Assembly: GCF_003101015.1 (NCBI RefSeq)
Contig: NZ_CP029206.1
Location: 310,001 to 374,000, forward strand
DNA: 64,000 nt
DNA from: Actinobacillus porcitonsillarum
GTDB lineage: Bacteria > Pseudomonadota > Gammaproteobacteria > Enterobacterales > Pasteurellaceae
Reading direction: 5' to 3'
Shown here: piece by piece, positions 28,438 through 38,106 of the stretch
Layout: every line of letters starts with the position of its first letter
How positions within the stretch are numbered: position 1 is the stretch's first letter
The notes under the pieces: model-generated
The model's input: the letters and a program-made list of their open reading frames with translations, nothing else
The model's database searches: none
Told to the model about the DNA's origin: nothing
Translations under genes and position numbers: made by a program

Positions 28438-29448
28438 ATGACATCAATGTATTCGGCACCTGTTACAATTTTAGGCGCAGGTTCTTACGGCACGGCGCTC
28501 GCCATTGCGTTATCACGTAATGGGCACAAAACTTACTTATGGGGTCATCAAGCCGAAGCGATGCAGGTATTAGCTCAAGATCGGGAAAATAAAGCCTTTC
28601 TGCCAAATATTCCGTTCCCTGAAGCACTCGAAATCGAGAGTGATCTCGCGCAAGCCCTTTCAAAAGCGAAGGATTTATTGATCGTGGTACCAAGCCATGT
28701 ATTTGCTGATGTTTTAAAAACAATGAAGCCCTTTATTCGCCCGGAACACCGTATTATGTGGGCAACAAAAGGGTTAGAGCGAGATACAGGGCGATTACTT
28801 CAAGACGTTGCTTTGCAAATTTTAGGTAAAAATCATCCGCTTGCTGTGCTTTCCGGCCCGACTTTTGCGAAAGAATTAGCAGAAGGCTTACCGACTGCGA
28901 TTTCTTTAGCTTCAAACGATCCTCAATTTGCGGATGAAATGCAGCAACGCATTCACTGTTCTAAAGCATTCCGTGTCTATCTTAACACCGATATGATCGG
29001 TGTACAGCTTGGCGGCGCAATTAAAAATGTGATTGCGATAGGTGCAGGTATTTCAGATGGGATGGGATTTGGTGCAAACGCACGCACCGCTTTAATCACC
29101 CGTGGCTTAGCTGAAATTAGCCGCTTAGGACTTTCTCTCGGAGCCGATCCTAAAACCTTTATGGGCATGGCAGGACTTGGTGATTTAGTGCTGACATGTA
29201 CCGATAACCAATCACGTAACAGACGTTTTGGGCTCGCCTTAGGGCAAGGCAGAAAAGCGGAAGAAGCCATTGCCGAAATCGGGCAAGTGGTAGAAGGCTT
29301 TTACAACACCAAAGAAGCCTATTTGTTAGCCCAAAAACAAGGGGTTGAGATGCCGATTGTTGAACAAATCTATCAAATGCTGTTTGAAGGAAAAAGTGCA
29401 ACAGATGTTGCCAAAGAGCTACTTGGTCGTGAACGTAAAGGAGAGTGA
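28438..29448 (+). CDS. gpsA: Glycerol-3-phosphate dehydrogenase [NAD(P)+]
   Basis: Reduces dihydroxyacetone phosphate to sn-glycerol-3-phosphate for phospholipid synthesis. The 336-residue protein has the Rossmann motif [16 protein letters not shown], the signature [15 protein letters not shown] near residue 140 and the catalytic lysine in [14 protein letters not shown] near 190. AAAGG sits eight bases before the ATG; a second in-frame ATG is at 28447. It overlaps the cysE region directly, with its TGA inside the cysE leader, the standard gpsA-cysE pair. Confidence 0.96.
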   Translation: MTSMYSAPVTILGAGSYGTALAIALSRNGHKTYLWGHQAEAMQVLAQDRENKAFLPNIPFPEALEIESDLAQALSKAKDLLIVVPSHVFADVLKTMKPFIRPEHRIMWATKGLERDTGRLLQDVALQILGKNHPLAVLSGPTFAKELAEGLPTAISLASNDPQFADEMQQRIHCSKAFRVYLNTDMIGVQLGGAIKNVIAIGAGISDGMGFGANARTALITRGLAEISRLGLSLGADPKTFMGMAGLGDLVLTCTDNQSRNRRFGLALGQGRKAEEAIAEIGQVVEGFYNTKEAYLLAQKQGVEMPIVEQIYQMLFEGKSATDVAKELLGRERKGE

Positions 29449-29453
29449 GCCGT

Positions 29454-30269
29454 ATGAAAAACGAAAAAGCACAACAGATTTGGCAAGAAATCCGTAAAGA
29501 AGCTCAAGAGCTTGTTGATAATGAGCCAATGCTAGCCAGCTTCTTCCACGCAACGATTTTAAAACATACCGATTTAGGCAGCTCTCTTAGCTATATTTTG
29601 GCAAACAAATTAGCAAATGCAATTATGCCTGCCATCGCATTAAAAGAAATTATTGAAGAAGCCTATCTCGCCGATCCGCAAATTATTAACAGTGCCGCCA
29701 GCGATATTGAAGCGGTACGAACACGCGATCCTGCTGTGGATAAATGGACCACGCCACTTCTCTACCTCAAAGGCTTCCATGCATTACAAAGCTATCGTGT
29801 GACCCATTACCTTTGGCAACAAGGACGTAAAGCCTTAGCGATTTACTTACAAAATGAGATCTCGGTGGCATTTGATGTCGATATTCACCCGGCAGCCCGT
29901 GTCGGCTGTGGCATTATGTTCGACCACGCAACGGGGATCGTTGTTGGCGAAACGGCTGTTATTGAAAATGATGTGTCCATCTTACAAGGGGTTACCTTAG
30001 GGGGAACAGGAAAAGAACACGGTGATCGCCATCCTAAAATTCGAGAAGGGGTAATGATTGGGGCGGGTGCCAAAATTTTAGGTAATATTGAAATCGGTCA
30101 ATATGCCAAAATTGGGGCAAACTCTGTCGTATTACAACCCGTTCCTGATCATGCAACAGCCGCAGGGGTTCCGGCTCGTATTATCAGTAAATCGTCAGAA
30201 CAAAAACCGGCATTTGATATGAACCAATACTTTGAGGATATCGAAGGCACCTACGGAGAAGGGATTTAG
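29454..30269 (+). CDS. cysE: Serine O-acetyltransferase
   Basis: Makes O-acetylserine, the committed step of cysteine synthesis. From the ATG at 29454 (GGAG ten bases upstream) it has 271 residues, near E. coli CysE (273); a GTG three codons earlier is less likely. The N-terminal helical domain is followed by the left-handed beta-helix with FDVDIHPAARVGCGIMFDHATG and GVTLGGTGKEHGDRHPKI, holding the catalytic His and Asp. Ends before a hairpin shared with the convergent DUF454 gene. Confidence 0.96.
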   Translation: MKNEKAQQIWQEIRKEAQELVDNEPMLASFFHATILKHTDLGSSLSYILANKLANAIMPAIALKEIIEEAYLADPQIINSAASDIEAVRTRDPAVDKWTTPLLYLKGFHALQSYRVTHYLWQQGRKALAIYLQNEISVAFDVDIHPAARVGCGIMFDHATGIVVGETAVIENDVSILQGVTLGGTGKEHGDRHPKIREGVMIGAGAKILGNIEIGQYAKIGANSVVLQPVPDHATAAGVPARIISKSSEQKPAFDMNQYFEDIEGTYGEGI

Positions 30270-30274
30270 CATAA

Positions 30275-30304
30275 CCGCCAAGTTATGAGGCTTGGCGTGT
30301 TTTA
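30275..30304 (+). terminator. Terminator after cysE
   Basis: CGCCAAG and CTTGGCG form a seven-base stem with an eight-base loop and a TGTTTT tail. It overlaps the stop codon of the convergent DUF454 gene. Confidence 0.7.
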
Positions 30305-30660
30305 ATCGTTCTAATACGAAAGAAGAAATACCAATACTGAAATAAAACGAGAAGAATTAACGCACCCCTTGCCCAAATGCTATTTGTCGTTAAGAAAGCA
30401 AAAAGACAAAATGGAAAAGCAATGGCTAAAATTGTGAATTTTTGTCTCATGGTCATCGCTCGTTTTTCATCAAATTCCTTTAAATACTTTTGATAAAACA
30501 GGCTATCGACAAACCACCGATGTAACCTTTCTGAACTACGGCTAAAGCAGAATAGTGCCAGTAACAGAAACGGCGTGGTTGGAAGAACAGGCAAGAAGAT
30601 CCCCAAAATCCCCAAGCCAAGTGCCAAACCACCTATTCCCATATAAATCCACTTCTGCAT
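30283..30660 (-). CDS. DUF454 (YbaN-like) inner membrane protein
   Basis: A 125-residue membrane protein. It begins MQKWIYMGIGGLALGLGILG, with FLPVLPTTPFLLLALFCFSRSSERLHRW next (given in part), the signature of DUF454/YbaN. Three to four transmembrane helices are visible. The start at 30660 overlaps the end of the glycosyltransferase gene with GGAG just before; longer upstream starts would overlap far into that gene. Function unknown. Translationally coupled to the glycosyltransferase-lpxH unit, so a role in the cell envelope is plausible but is inference only. Confidence 0.82.
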   Translation of the reverse strand: MQKWIYMGIGGLALGLGILGIFLPVLPTTPFLLLALFCFSRSSERLHRWFVDSLFYQKYLKEFDEKRAMTMRQKFTILAIAFPFCLFAFLTTNSIWARGALILLVLFQYWYFFFRIRTIKTRQAS

Positions 30661-30661
30661 C

Positions 30662-31453
30662 CTAGCTCCATTGCAATTTGACAGGTCGAATACCCACCTC
30701 ATCACTGTTCAACCCTATTTTTAATTGGTTAATCTGATGACAAATCTGTGCCGTAACTGCTTCAGCTTGCGCTATTTTTTCTGGTGTAACACCCTTTGGC
30801 TGTGTGCCAAATAACAGCGCATCGAGTAACCTTTCCGCATGCATACCTTCTCGGCAATAATGCAAGACACCAACATCTTGAAAAGCGGTAGCAACTCTAG
30901 CCACTTTTGTGGTAGCGATCCCCAATGCCCCATCTTCTCCGCCTAATTCTCGGAACAGCGCATGTTGTGGAAAACCGCCACAGGCTAAGAAAAAAGCACG
31001 GCGAAAAACAACGTTGCCGCCACAGGTCATTCGCATATGTTGCCAAGCGAAATCAAAGTCAGCGTGGGAAGCATAACGCTCCGGAATCCCCACCGGTTTT
31101 AATTCTAAGCGAACAACAGCCGTTTCAGGTTGGAACTCAAAAATCGCTTTGGCGACTTGTAATGCTCCATTTTCGTAAGCATCATCCGCATCCAAAAATG
31201 CAATAAACTCCGCCTCACTTTGCAAAGCTCCCCAATTTCTGGATTTTGCAACACCACCATTTTGCGGCATTTTCTCCACCCGAATTTTATCAGGGAGTTG
31301 CGCCTCAAAAGATTTTGCAAGCGCAAAAGTCTGATCCGTTGAGCCATCATCAACAATCCACAATAGACCTAATTCAGGCTGATTTAATACGCTCTGCACA
31401 GCACGCTGTAATGTCGTAGCTGCGTTATAACAAGGAATAACAACATCAATCAT
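30662..31453 (-). CDS. Family 2 glycosyltransferase
   Basis: A 263-residue GT-A fold enzyme: [20 protein letters not shown] at the N terminus, [11 protein letters not shown] near residue 35 and the metal/nucleotide-sugar motif [11 protein letters not shown] near 85. No transmembrane segment is seen. It starts at an ATGA overlapping the lpxH stop and is followed by the DUF454 gene. Placement after lpxH suggests surface glycan work (lipooligosaccharide or similar), but acceptor and sugar are not known. Confidence 0.85.
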   Translation of the reverse strand: MIDVVIPCYNAATTLQRAVQSVLNQPELGLLWIVDDGSTDQTFALAKSFEAQLPDKIRVEKMPQNGGVAKSRNWGALQSEAEFIAFLDADDAYENGALQVAKAIFEFQPETAVVRLELKPVGIPERYASHADFDFAWQHMRMTCGGNVVFRRAFFLACGGFPQHALFRELGGEDGALGIATTKVARVATAFQDVGVLHYCREGMHAERLLDALLFGTQPKGVTPEKIAQAEAVTAQICHQINQLKIGLNSDEVGIRPVKLQWS

Positions 31454-32148
31454 ATAAATTCCGCCCCTTGCTTATCCACTTTCAGAATAGAAGCATAATC
31501 TGCTTTCCAATCGCCTAGCACAATTCTTGTAAAATCAGGTTCAAAATGCACCGCTTGTCGGTGGGTATGCCCATGAATCAGTTGTGTGGCATTAAATTTT
31601 TTTACCATATTGGTCGTAAATGCAGCATTAACATCCATAATCGTGTTGGATTTAGTCTGCTTATCAAGCTGGCTTTTCATTCGGATTTTCTGGGCAATTT
31701 TTAATCTTAATGATAATGGCAAGCGTAAAAATAACCATTGACGCCATTTTTGATGCACTTTTTGCCGAAATTGTTGATATTTCACATCATCAATACAAAG
31801 AGTATCGCCGTGGCAAAGTAAGGTGCTTTTGCCATAGAGTTCGATGCAATGATAATCCGGAAGCAATATCATACCTGTCTCATTCGCAAACCGCTTACCA
31901 ATTAAAAAATCACGATTTCCGCAAATAAAATAGCATTTCACACCGCTTGCGGTAAGCGTTTTAATGGCTGACTTAACCTTGCTAATCAACGCAGATTGTT
32001 CATCATCGCCAATCCAAAAATCAAATAAGTCTCCCAAAATATAAACCGCCTCTGCAAGCGGTGCTTTTTGCTGCATAAATTGCAAAAAAAGCTGCGTCAT
32101 CTCAGGTTGAGATTCATTAAGATGAAGATCGGAAATGAAATAAATCAT
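31450..32148 (-). CDS. lpxH: UDP-2,3-diacylglucosamine diphosphatase
   Basis: Mn-dependent phosphoesterase producing lipid X in lipid A synthesis. The 232-residue protein shows all metal motifs: SDLHL (residues about 6-10), [31 protein letters not shown], and [10 protein letters not shown]. The lid segment rich in Arg/Lys/Leu lies in the middle. It is the first gene of a three-gene coupled unit with the glycosyltransferase and DUF454 genes. An uptake-signal core lies inside the gene at 31552-31560. Confidence 0.95.
   Translation of the reverse strand: MIYFISDLHLNESQPEMTQLFLQFMQQKAPLAEAVYILGDLFDFWIGDDEQSALISKVKSAIKTLTASGVKCYFICGNRDFLIGKRFANETGMILLPDYHCIELYGKSTLLCHGDTLCIDDVKYQQFRQKVHQKWRQWLFLRLPLSLRLKIAQKIRMKSQLDKQTKSNTIMDVNAAFTTNMVKKFNATQLIHGHTHRQAVHFEPDFTRIVLGDWKADYASILKVDKQGAEFI
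31552..31560 (-). repeat. Uptake signal core inside lpxH
   Basis: ACCGCTTGT within the coding region of lpxH, one of the intragenic copies of the Apl-type DNA uptake motif. Confidence 0.6.
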
Positions 32149-32226
32149 AGGTATTATTCGCTAATCATGGAAATACTCTAATTTAGCGAAAAGTAGGTAG
32201 GGTTGCAAATAAAAATCTAACTATAA

Positions 32227-32254
32227 GAGAAACTCTATTTAAGTAGAGTTTCTC
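32227..32254 (-). terminator. Terminator after xylB
   Basis: GAGAAACTCTA and its complement form an 11-bp perfect stem with a six-base loop 12 bases past the xylB stop. The T-run on the minus strand is weak. Confidence 0.7.
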
Positions 32255-32265
32255 AAGGAATGGAT

Positions 32266-33711
32266 CTAAATATTTTTTATATGTTGATAAAGTTCTATAA
32301 ATTTTTGCCGTTTCTGTTGGTAATAATTATAACGATGCATATTCGGTTGATACACCGCCTCAAGCACTAAAGGCTGGCAGAACTGAGCAATATCCTGCTT
32401 TGGATTTAACGCTATTTGGGCTAGTTTTGCTGCACCTAATGCAGGTCCAACATCACCGCCAGTGCGATACTCGAATGTTTTACCCGTAATATCTGCAAGC
32501 AGTTGTCGCCAATAAGCACTTTTTGCTCCGCCACCAATTAGGGTGATTTGATTTGCTTGTACGCCAGTTTCGTGCAATACATCAATGCTGTCAGCTAAAG
32601 CAAAACTTACCCCTTCAATCACGGCTTTGGCTAATGTTGCTTGGTTATCATTATGGGTTAATCCCCAAAAAACACCTTTGGCATAAGGATCATTATGTGG
32701 AGTGCGCTCACCTGATAGATAAGGTAAAAAAATCACATCAGAATTTACCGTACTTTTTTCGGCTAGTTGGAACAAGGTTGGAATATCACTAATCCCCGTT
32801 ATTTTTTGCGCCCAATCAACAGCAGATGCTGCGCTTAAAATCACCGACATTAAATGCCAACAATTTGGTAAAGCGTGGCAGAAACTATGTACTGCTTTTT
32901 GTGGGTTTGCGGTAAATTTATCTGTTACCACAAAATAAACCCCAGAAGTCCCTAGCGACAACATCGCTTGCCCACTTTGATATAACCCCACACCAATCGC
33001 CCCAGCCGCGTTATCGCCACCGCCTGCAACCACAGGCACGGAGTTCATTTGCCATTGCTGTGCAACCTCTTTACGCAAATAGCCTGTAATTTGATTACCT
33101 TCAAATAGTTTTGGCATATTGTTGAGATCTAAGCCACAAGCATTCAGTAGCGGTAAGTTCCAATCTCTTTTTGCCACATCAAGCCACATTGTACCTGAGG
33201 CATCTGACATATCTGAGGCATATTCCCCTGTCATCAATAAACGCAGATAATCTTTTGGTAATAGTACTTTGGCGACTTGCTCTGCAATTTGAGGTTGGTG
33301 CTTATCTACCCACTTTAATTTAGGTGCGGTAAAACCAGGCATCATTAGATTGCCTGTGATTTCTCGGCTGTTTGGGACTAACTGTTCAAGCTCAGCACAC
33401 TCAGCAAAACTGCGACCATCGTTCCATAAAATAGCGGGTGAAAGCACATTATCCGCCTTATCTAGCAAAGTTGCGCCGTGCATTTGCCCTGTTAAACCAA
33501 TCGCTTTGACTGCTCGTAAATCATATTGGCTGGCAAGTTCTTGCATCGCTTGATTGGTTGCATTCCACCAATCCTGTGGGTTCTGTTCTGACCAAAGTGG
33601 CTGTGGGCGAGAGATAGGTAGTGCGCGGCTAGCCGTTGCGATAAGACGTTGATTTTCATCTAATAAAATAGCTTTTACGCCTGATGTGCCTAAGTCGATT
33701 CCGATATACAT
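32266..33711 (-). CDS. xylB: Xylulokinase
   Basis: FGGY-family kinase phosphorylating D-xylulose to xylulose-5-phosphate. The start at 33711 (MYIGIDLGTSGVKAILLDE) has AAGGAG upstream; the 14-residue upstream extension is not supported. The 481-residue protein has LTGQMHGATLLD near residue 75 and the second FGGY signature ITLIGGGAKSAYWRQLLADI near 395. It follows xylA, separated by a large hairpin, and feeds the pentose phosphate pathway (rpe is elsewhere in this window). Confidence 0.95.
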   Translation of the reverse strand: MYIGIDLGTSGVKAILLDENQRLIATASRALPISRPQPLWSEQNPQDWWNATNQAMQELASQYDLRAVKAIGLTGQMHGATLLDKADNVLSPAILWNDGRSFAECAELEQLVPNSREITGNLMMPGFTAPKLKWVDKHQPQIAEQVAKVLLPKDYLRLLMTGEYASDMSDASGTMWLDVAKRDWNLPLLNACGLDLNNMPKLFEGNQITGYLRKEVAQQWQMNSVPVVAGGGDNAAGAIGVGLYQSGQAMLSLGTSGVYFVVTDKFTANPQKAVHSFCHALPNCWHLMSVILSAASAVDWAQKITGISDIPTLFQLAEKSTVNSDVIFLPYLSGERTPHNDPYAKGVFWGLTHNDNQATLAKAVIEGVSFALADSIDVLHETGVQANQITLIGGGAKSAYWRQLLADITGKTFEYRTGGDVGPALGAAKLAQIALNPKQDIAQFCQPLVLEAVYQPNMHRYNYYQQKRQKFIELYQHIKNI

Positions 33712-33731
33712 ACGAACTCCTTGAAAGAGAA

Positions 33732-33780
33732 TACAAGCGGTCGGAAATTGCAAATTTTTTGCAAAAAACGACCGCTTGTA
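33732..33780. repeat. Inverted uptake-signal pair between xylA and xylB
   Basis: TACAAGCGGTCG and CGACCGCTTGTA bound a 49-base stem-loop with inner TTGCAAA/TTTGCAA pairing, directly after the xylA stop. It could weaken transcription into xylB or protect the xylA message end. Confidence 0.8.
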
Positions 33781-33783
33781 ACA

Positions 33784-35103
33784 TTAACGATAGATATAGC
33801 TATTCACTAAATTTTCTAGATATTCTTGCTGACCTGAAATCGGTTTCGGATCTAAGTTTTGGCTTTCAACAACTTTTGCAAGATCTGCGAGGCTCGCTTT
33901 ACCTGTTAAAATCTGCTGACCTAATTCCCCCTTCCAACCTGCATAACGTGTATCAACAACATTTTGGAGTTGTTGATCTTCAATCATTTTAGCTGCGCGT
34001 TTAAGTGAAAGCGCCAACACATCCATTGCACCAATATGAGCGTGGAATAAATCATAAGGATCGGTACTTTGACGACGAATTTTAGCATCGAAGTTAAAGC
34101 CACCTGTGGTAAATCCACCTGCTTTCAAAATTTCATACATCACAAGGGTATTTTCTTCCACACTGTTTGGGAATTGATCGGTATCCCAACCTAATTGTGG
34201 ATCGCCACGGTTCGCATCAATTGAGCCGAAAATGCCTAATGCTGTTGCGGTTGCAATCTCGTGTTGGAAAGTATGGCCTGCAAGGGTTGCGTGGTTTGCC
34301 TCAATATTCATTTTGATCTCATTTTCTAAACCAAATTGTTTGAGGAAACCATAAACAGTTGCCACATCATAATCATATTGATGTTTAGTTGGTTCTTGTG
34401 GTTTTGGTTCGATCAATAACGTCCCTTTAAAGCCAATTTTATGTTTATGTTCTACAACCATTTGCATAAAACGACCAATTTGTTCACGCTCACGTTTTAG
34501 ATCTGTATTCAGTAAGGTTTCATACCCTTCACGGCCACCCCATAATACATAATTTTCACCGCCTAAACGTTTAGTTGCGTTCATTGCTGTAAATACTTGT
34601 GCCGCAGCCCAAGCAAAAACCTCAGGATTTGGATTGGTTGAAGCCCCTGACATATAACGTGGATTTGTAAAGCAGTTTGCCGTTCCCCATAGGAGTTTTA
34701 CCCCTGTTTCTGCTTGTTTTTGCTCTAAAAGATCGACAATGGTATGAAAATTCTGTTGATATTCTTTAAATGAATTACCTTCAGGGGCAACATCAACGTC
34801 GTGGAAACAGTAATAAGGCACACCTAATTTGGTAAAAAATTCAAAGGCAATTTCTGCTTTTTGTTTTGCTCCCGTTAATAAATCCCCTGTTTTTTGCCAA
34901 CTACGATCAAGGGAACCCACACCAAACATATCATTTCCCGTCCAACAAAATGTATGCCAATAGCACACTGCCAAACGTAAATGTTCCGCCATTGTCTTTC
35001 CTAAAATCACTTCATTAGGATTATAATGCTTAAAGGCAAATGGATTTGTTGAGCTTGCACCTTCATATTGTACTTTCTCAATTTTGTCGAAATAGTTAGA
35101 CAT
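33784..35103 (-). CDS. xylA: Xylose isomerase
   Basis: Converts D-xylose to D-xylulose, metal-dependent TIM barrel. The 439-residue protein equals the E. coli XylA length (440). Metal and catalytic residues lie in [13 protein letters not shown] (His near 101), [10 protein letters not shown] (near 182), [15 protein letters not shown] (Glu near 232) and [20 protein letters not shown] (Asp cluster near 300). AGGAG precedes the ATG. First gene of xylAB, divergent from xylE, with XylR/CRP-type control sites between. Confidence 0.97.
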   Translation of the reverse strand: MSNYFDKIEKVQYEGASSTNPFAFKHYNPNEVILGKTMAEHLRLAVCYWHTFCWTGNDMFGVGSLDRSWQKTGDLLTGAKQKAEIAFEFFTKLGVPYYCFHDVDVAPEGNSFKEYQQNFHTIVDLLEQKQAETGVKLLWGTANCFTNPRYMSGASTNPNPEVFAWAAAQVFTAMNATKRLGGENYVLWGGREGYETLLNTDLKREREQIGRFMQMVVEHKHKIGFKGTLLIEPKPQEPTKHQYDYDVATVYGFLKQFGLENEIKMNIEANHATLAGHTFQHEIATATALGIFGSIDANRGDPQLGWDTDQFPNSVEENTLVMYEILKAGGFTTGGFNFDAKIRRQSTDPYDLFHAHIGAMDVLALSLKRAAKMIEDQQLQNVVDTRYAGWKGELGQQILTGKASLADLAKVVESQNLDPKPISGQQEYLENLVNSYIYR

Positions 35104-35181
35104 ATACTTTCTCCTATGAATATTGGAAATATTGAGGTCGAAAGCATAATGCGAGAAATCAAAAAGCCATTCAATTACGTT

Positions 35182-35200
35182 ATTTCGTTTTTTAATTTCG
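35182..35200. promoter_or_regulatory. Candidate XylR half-sites between xylA and xylE
   Basis: ATTTCG occurs twice with a 13-base period (35182-35187 and 35195-35200), in the position expected for activator sites for xylA and next to the CRP site. The link to XylR is inference. Confidence 0.35.
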
Positions 35201-35212
35201 ATTATTGGTTAA

Positions 35213-35228
35213 TGTGATATTAGTCACA
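35213..35228. promoter_or_regulatory. CRP (cAMP receptor protein) binding site
   Basis: TGTGATATTAGTCACA matches the CRP consensus TGTGA-N6-TCACA in both half-sites. It lies between the divergent xylA and xylE genes, 110-125 bp from each start, where one site could serve both. Confidence 0.85.
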
Positions 35229-35337
35229 AAAGTGAAAAAACATAATATAAAAAAACATTTTTAGAAATTGATAGAAAAGAAATGGTATGAAAAATACATA
35301 AATGCATGATTACAAAATCTATTTAAGGAGATTAATA

Positions 35338-36780
35338 ATGTCTGCACCGAAAATAAATATTTATGTTATGAGTATAACCTTAATAGCAACTTTAGGTGGC
35401 TTATTATTTGGTTATGATACTGCAGTAATATCAGGTACTGTTGCTTCGTTAGATACCGTGTTTATTCAACCCAAAGGGCTACCAGAAATATCCGCAAATT
35501 CATTATTAGGTTTTTGTGTTGCCAGTGCATTAATTGGATGTATCATTGGTGGAGCTTGCGGAGGTTATCTTAGTAGTAAATTTGGACGAAAAAAAGCATT
35601 GCTAATTGCTGCAATTCTCTTTCTAATCTCTGCGTTGGGCTCAGCATATCCTGAATTCGGTTTACGAGATATTGATGAGACAGATATTCCTACCTATTTA
35701 AGTAATTTCCTCACGGAATTTGTCATTTACCGAATTGTTGGAGGTATCGGTGTAGGTATTGCATCCATGGTTTCTCCTATGTATATAGCTGAGATTGCAC
35801 CAGCTCATATACGAGGAAAAATGGTTTCTTTTAACCAATTTGCCATCATTGCTGGACAACTAATAGTTTATTTTGTGAACTATTTTATTGCCTTAAGTGG
35901 AGACAATACATGGCTAGATACTGTCGGTTGGCGTTATATGTTCTTATCAGAAGTAGTTCCTGCTGGTTTATTTTTAGTCCTTCTATTTTTTGTACCGGAA
36001 AGCCCTCGTTGGTTAGTACTACAAAATAAATTCTCTCAAGCCGAAATTACGCTATTAAAACTATTAGGCGAACAATCAGGTAAAAAAGAATTACAGAATA
36101 TTGTAACATCTTTAGAACATAGAGTAGTTAAAGGAGTGCCATTACTTTCATTCGGTATTAGCATTATCATAATTGGTATCTTACTCTCCGTATTCCAACA
36201 ATTCGTAGGTATTAATGTTGCGCTTTATTATGCACCTGAAATTTTTAAATCACTCGGCTCAAGTACTAATAGTGCTTTACTCCAAACCATTCTAATGGGT
36301 GCAATAAACCTTTCGTGTACCTTAATAGCTATTTTTACAGTGGATAAATATGGTCGTAAACCATTACAAATTATTGGTGCATTAGGTATGGCTATTGGTA
36401 TGTTTGTATTAGGTACCGCATTCTATGCCAACCTTTCTGGGGGTATCGCTCTCACTGGTATGCTATTTTATGTTGCATCCTTTGCGGTATCTTGGGGACC
36501 GGTATGTTGGGTATTACTCGCTGAAATTTTCCCGAATGCTATCCGAAGCCAAGCACTAGCCATTGCTGTCGCAACACAATGGATTGCCAACTATCTGGTG
36601 TCATGGACATTCCCTATGATGGATAAAAGCTCTTACTTAGTAGAACATTTTAACCATGGTTTTGCATATTGGGTTTATGGTGTAATGAGTGTGCTAGCAG
36701 CATTATTTATGTGGAAATTTGTACCTGAAACAAAAGGAAAAACATTAGAAGAATTAGAATTACTTTGGAATAAAAATTAG
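35338..36780 (+). CDS. xylE: D-xylose:H+ symporter (MFS sugar porter)
   Basis: Twelve-helix sugar porter of 480 residues, similar in length to E. coli XylE (491). Signatures are GYDTAVISGTVASLD near residue 25, SSKFGRKKALLIAA near 80, PESPRWLV near 220, QQFVGINVALYYAPEIF near 285 and VPETKGKTLEELE at the C terminus. The start at 35338 has AAGGAG; a 12-residue upstream extension is rejected. It is divergent from xylAB and followed by xylR. The ABC-type xylFGH genes are absent here, so uptake relies on this symporter. Confidence 0.92.
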   Translation: MSAPKINIYVMSITLIATLGGLLFGYDTAVISGTVASLDTVFIQPKGLPEISANSLLGFCVASALIGCIIGGACGGYLSSKFGRKKALLIAAILFLISALGSAYPEFGLRDIDETDIPTYLSNFLTEFVIYRIVGGIGVGIASMVSPMYIAEIAPAHIRGKMVSFNQFAIIAGQLIVYFVNYFIALSGDNTWLDTVGWRYMFLSEVVPAGLFLVLLFFVPESPRWLVLQNKFSQAEITLLKLLGEQSGKKELQNIVTSLEHRVVKGVPLLSFGISIIIIGILLSVFQQFVGINVALYYAPEIFKSLGSSTNSALLQTILMGAINLSCTLIAIFTVDKYGRKPLQIIGALGMAIGMFVLGTAFYANLSGGIALTGMLFYVASFAVSWGPVCWVLLAEIFPNAIRSQALAIAVATQWIANYLVSWTFPMMDKSSYLVEHFNHGFAYWVYGVMSVLAALFMWKFVPETKGKTLEELELLWNKN

Positions 36781-36791
36781 CCATCTTAAAT

Positions 36792-36841
36792 AACAAGCGG
36801 TCACATTTTTGCAAAATTTTGTAACTATTTGACCACTTGTT
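36792..36841 (+). terminator. Imperfect inverted uptake-signal hairpin after xylE
   Basis: AACAAGCGGTCA and TGACCACTTGTT pair with one G-T step around a 26-base loop, 12 bases past the xylE stop. It stands between xylE and xylR and would limit read-through. Confidence 0.65.
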
Positions 36842-36893
36842 ATTTCTCTCTTTCTCCATTTCTTTTATAGTAAGCTAAAAGAAGGAGAAACAC

Positions 36894-38051
36894 ATGGAAC
36901 AAAGATTTAAAGTCGCTTTGCTATTTAACGCAAATAAGATTTACGATCGCGGTGTAATTGAAGGCATTGGGCAATATATCCAAGCCTCACAATGTACTTG
37001 GGATATTTTTATGGAAGATGAATTTATCTATCATAAAGATACCATTCAACATTTATCTATTGACGGCATTATTGCCGATTATGACGATTTAGAAACCGTT
37101 GAGTTATTAAAAAATATCGAAGTTCCCATCATTGCCGTAGGCAGTTCTTACCAAAATCCTGATTATTACCCGAATGTTCCCTATATTGCCACAGATAATA
37201 CCGCATTAATTGAAAGTGCTTTTTTACACTTAAAACAAAAAGGTATCAACCAGTTTGCCTTTTATGGTTATCCTACTGAACATAACAAACATTGGTCTGT
37301 GGAACGTTTGAATGCCTTTATCCAATTAATGGAAAAGTATGAACACGAACCCAAATTTTATTTAGGCGATCAAATTCACTCACAAAATTGGGGTGCTTCA
37401 CAAGAAAAACTTTGTGCTTGGTTAAAAACATTACCTATTCATACAGGGATTATTGCTGTAACAGATGCAAGAGCTAGACATTTACTCCAAGCCTGTGAAT
37501 ATTTAAGAATTGCTGTACCTGACGAACTCTGCATTATTGGTATTGATAATGAAGAGCTGATCCAATATTTATCTCGCGTATCCCTTTCTTCCGTAGTTCA
37601 AGGAACCAAACAAATCGGATACCAAGCAGCCAAGCTATTACATCAAAAATTGATTGGAAAAGCCGTACCACAAAAGCCTATTCTTATTCCACCTGTTAAG
37701 GTTGAAGAGCGACGTTCTACGGACTATCGTTCTTTACAAGATCCTCTTGTTATCCAAGCTATGCACTTTATTCGACATCGTGCTACACAAGGAATAAAAA
37801 CAGAACAAGTGTTAGATCATCTACGCATTTCACGCTCCAATTTAGAGCAGCGTTTTAAAGGAGAAATGAATAAAACTATCCATCAAGTCATTCATGAGGA
37901 GAAATTAGAAAAAGCAAAATATATGCTGCGTTTTACTGATATTCCAATTCAAGAAATTGCTAATATTTGCGGTTACCCTTCGTTACAGTATTTCTACGCG
38001 GTAATGAAAAAAGAGCTACAGCAGACTCCTAGAACATTCAGAGAAAAATAG
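36894..38051 (+). CDS. xylR: Xylose operon regulator XylR
   Basis: Transcription activator of xylose genes. The 385-residue protein has a periplasmic-binding-protein-like sensor domain (residues about 5-270, FKVALLFNANKIYDRGVIEGI) and a C-terminal AraC-type double helix-turn-helix (about 285-385, ending with IANICGYPSLQYFYAVMKKE and TPRTFRE). Both features and length match E. coli XylR (392). GAAGGAG precedes the ATG. The gene sits just after xylE, completing a xylBA/xylE-xylR regulon. It most likely binds in 35104-35337. Confidence 0.94.
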   Translation: MEQRFKVALLFNANKIYDRGVIEGIGQYIQASQCTWDIFMEDEFIYHKDTIQHLSIDGIIADYDDLETVELLKNIEVPIIAVGSSYQNPDYYPNVPYIATDNTALIESAFLHLKQKGINQFAFYGYPTEHNKHWSVERLNAFIQLMEKYEHEPKFYLGDQIHSQNWGASQEKLCAWLKTLPIHTGIIAVTDARARHLLQACEYLRIAVPDELCIIGIDNEELIQYLSRVSLSSVVQGTKQIGYQAAKLLHQKLIGKAVPQKPILIPPVKVEERRSTDYRSLQDPLVIQAMHFIRHRATQGIKTEQVLDHLRISRSNLEQRFKGEMNKTIHQVIHEEKLEKAKYMLRFTDIPIQEIANICGYPSLQYFYAVMKKELQQTPRTFREK

Positions 38052-38066
38052 TCGTTATATCAACAA

Positions 38067-38092
38067 ATTAGCCCACTTATCAAAGCGGGCTA
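38067..38092. terminator. Hairpin between xylR and the DUF1523 gene
   Basis: TTAGCCCACTT and AAGCGGGCTAA pair with one mismatch around four bases, between convergent genes. No strong T-run on either side. Confidence 0.55.
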
Positions 38093-38106
38093 ATAGATAA
38101 AGCAAC

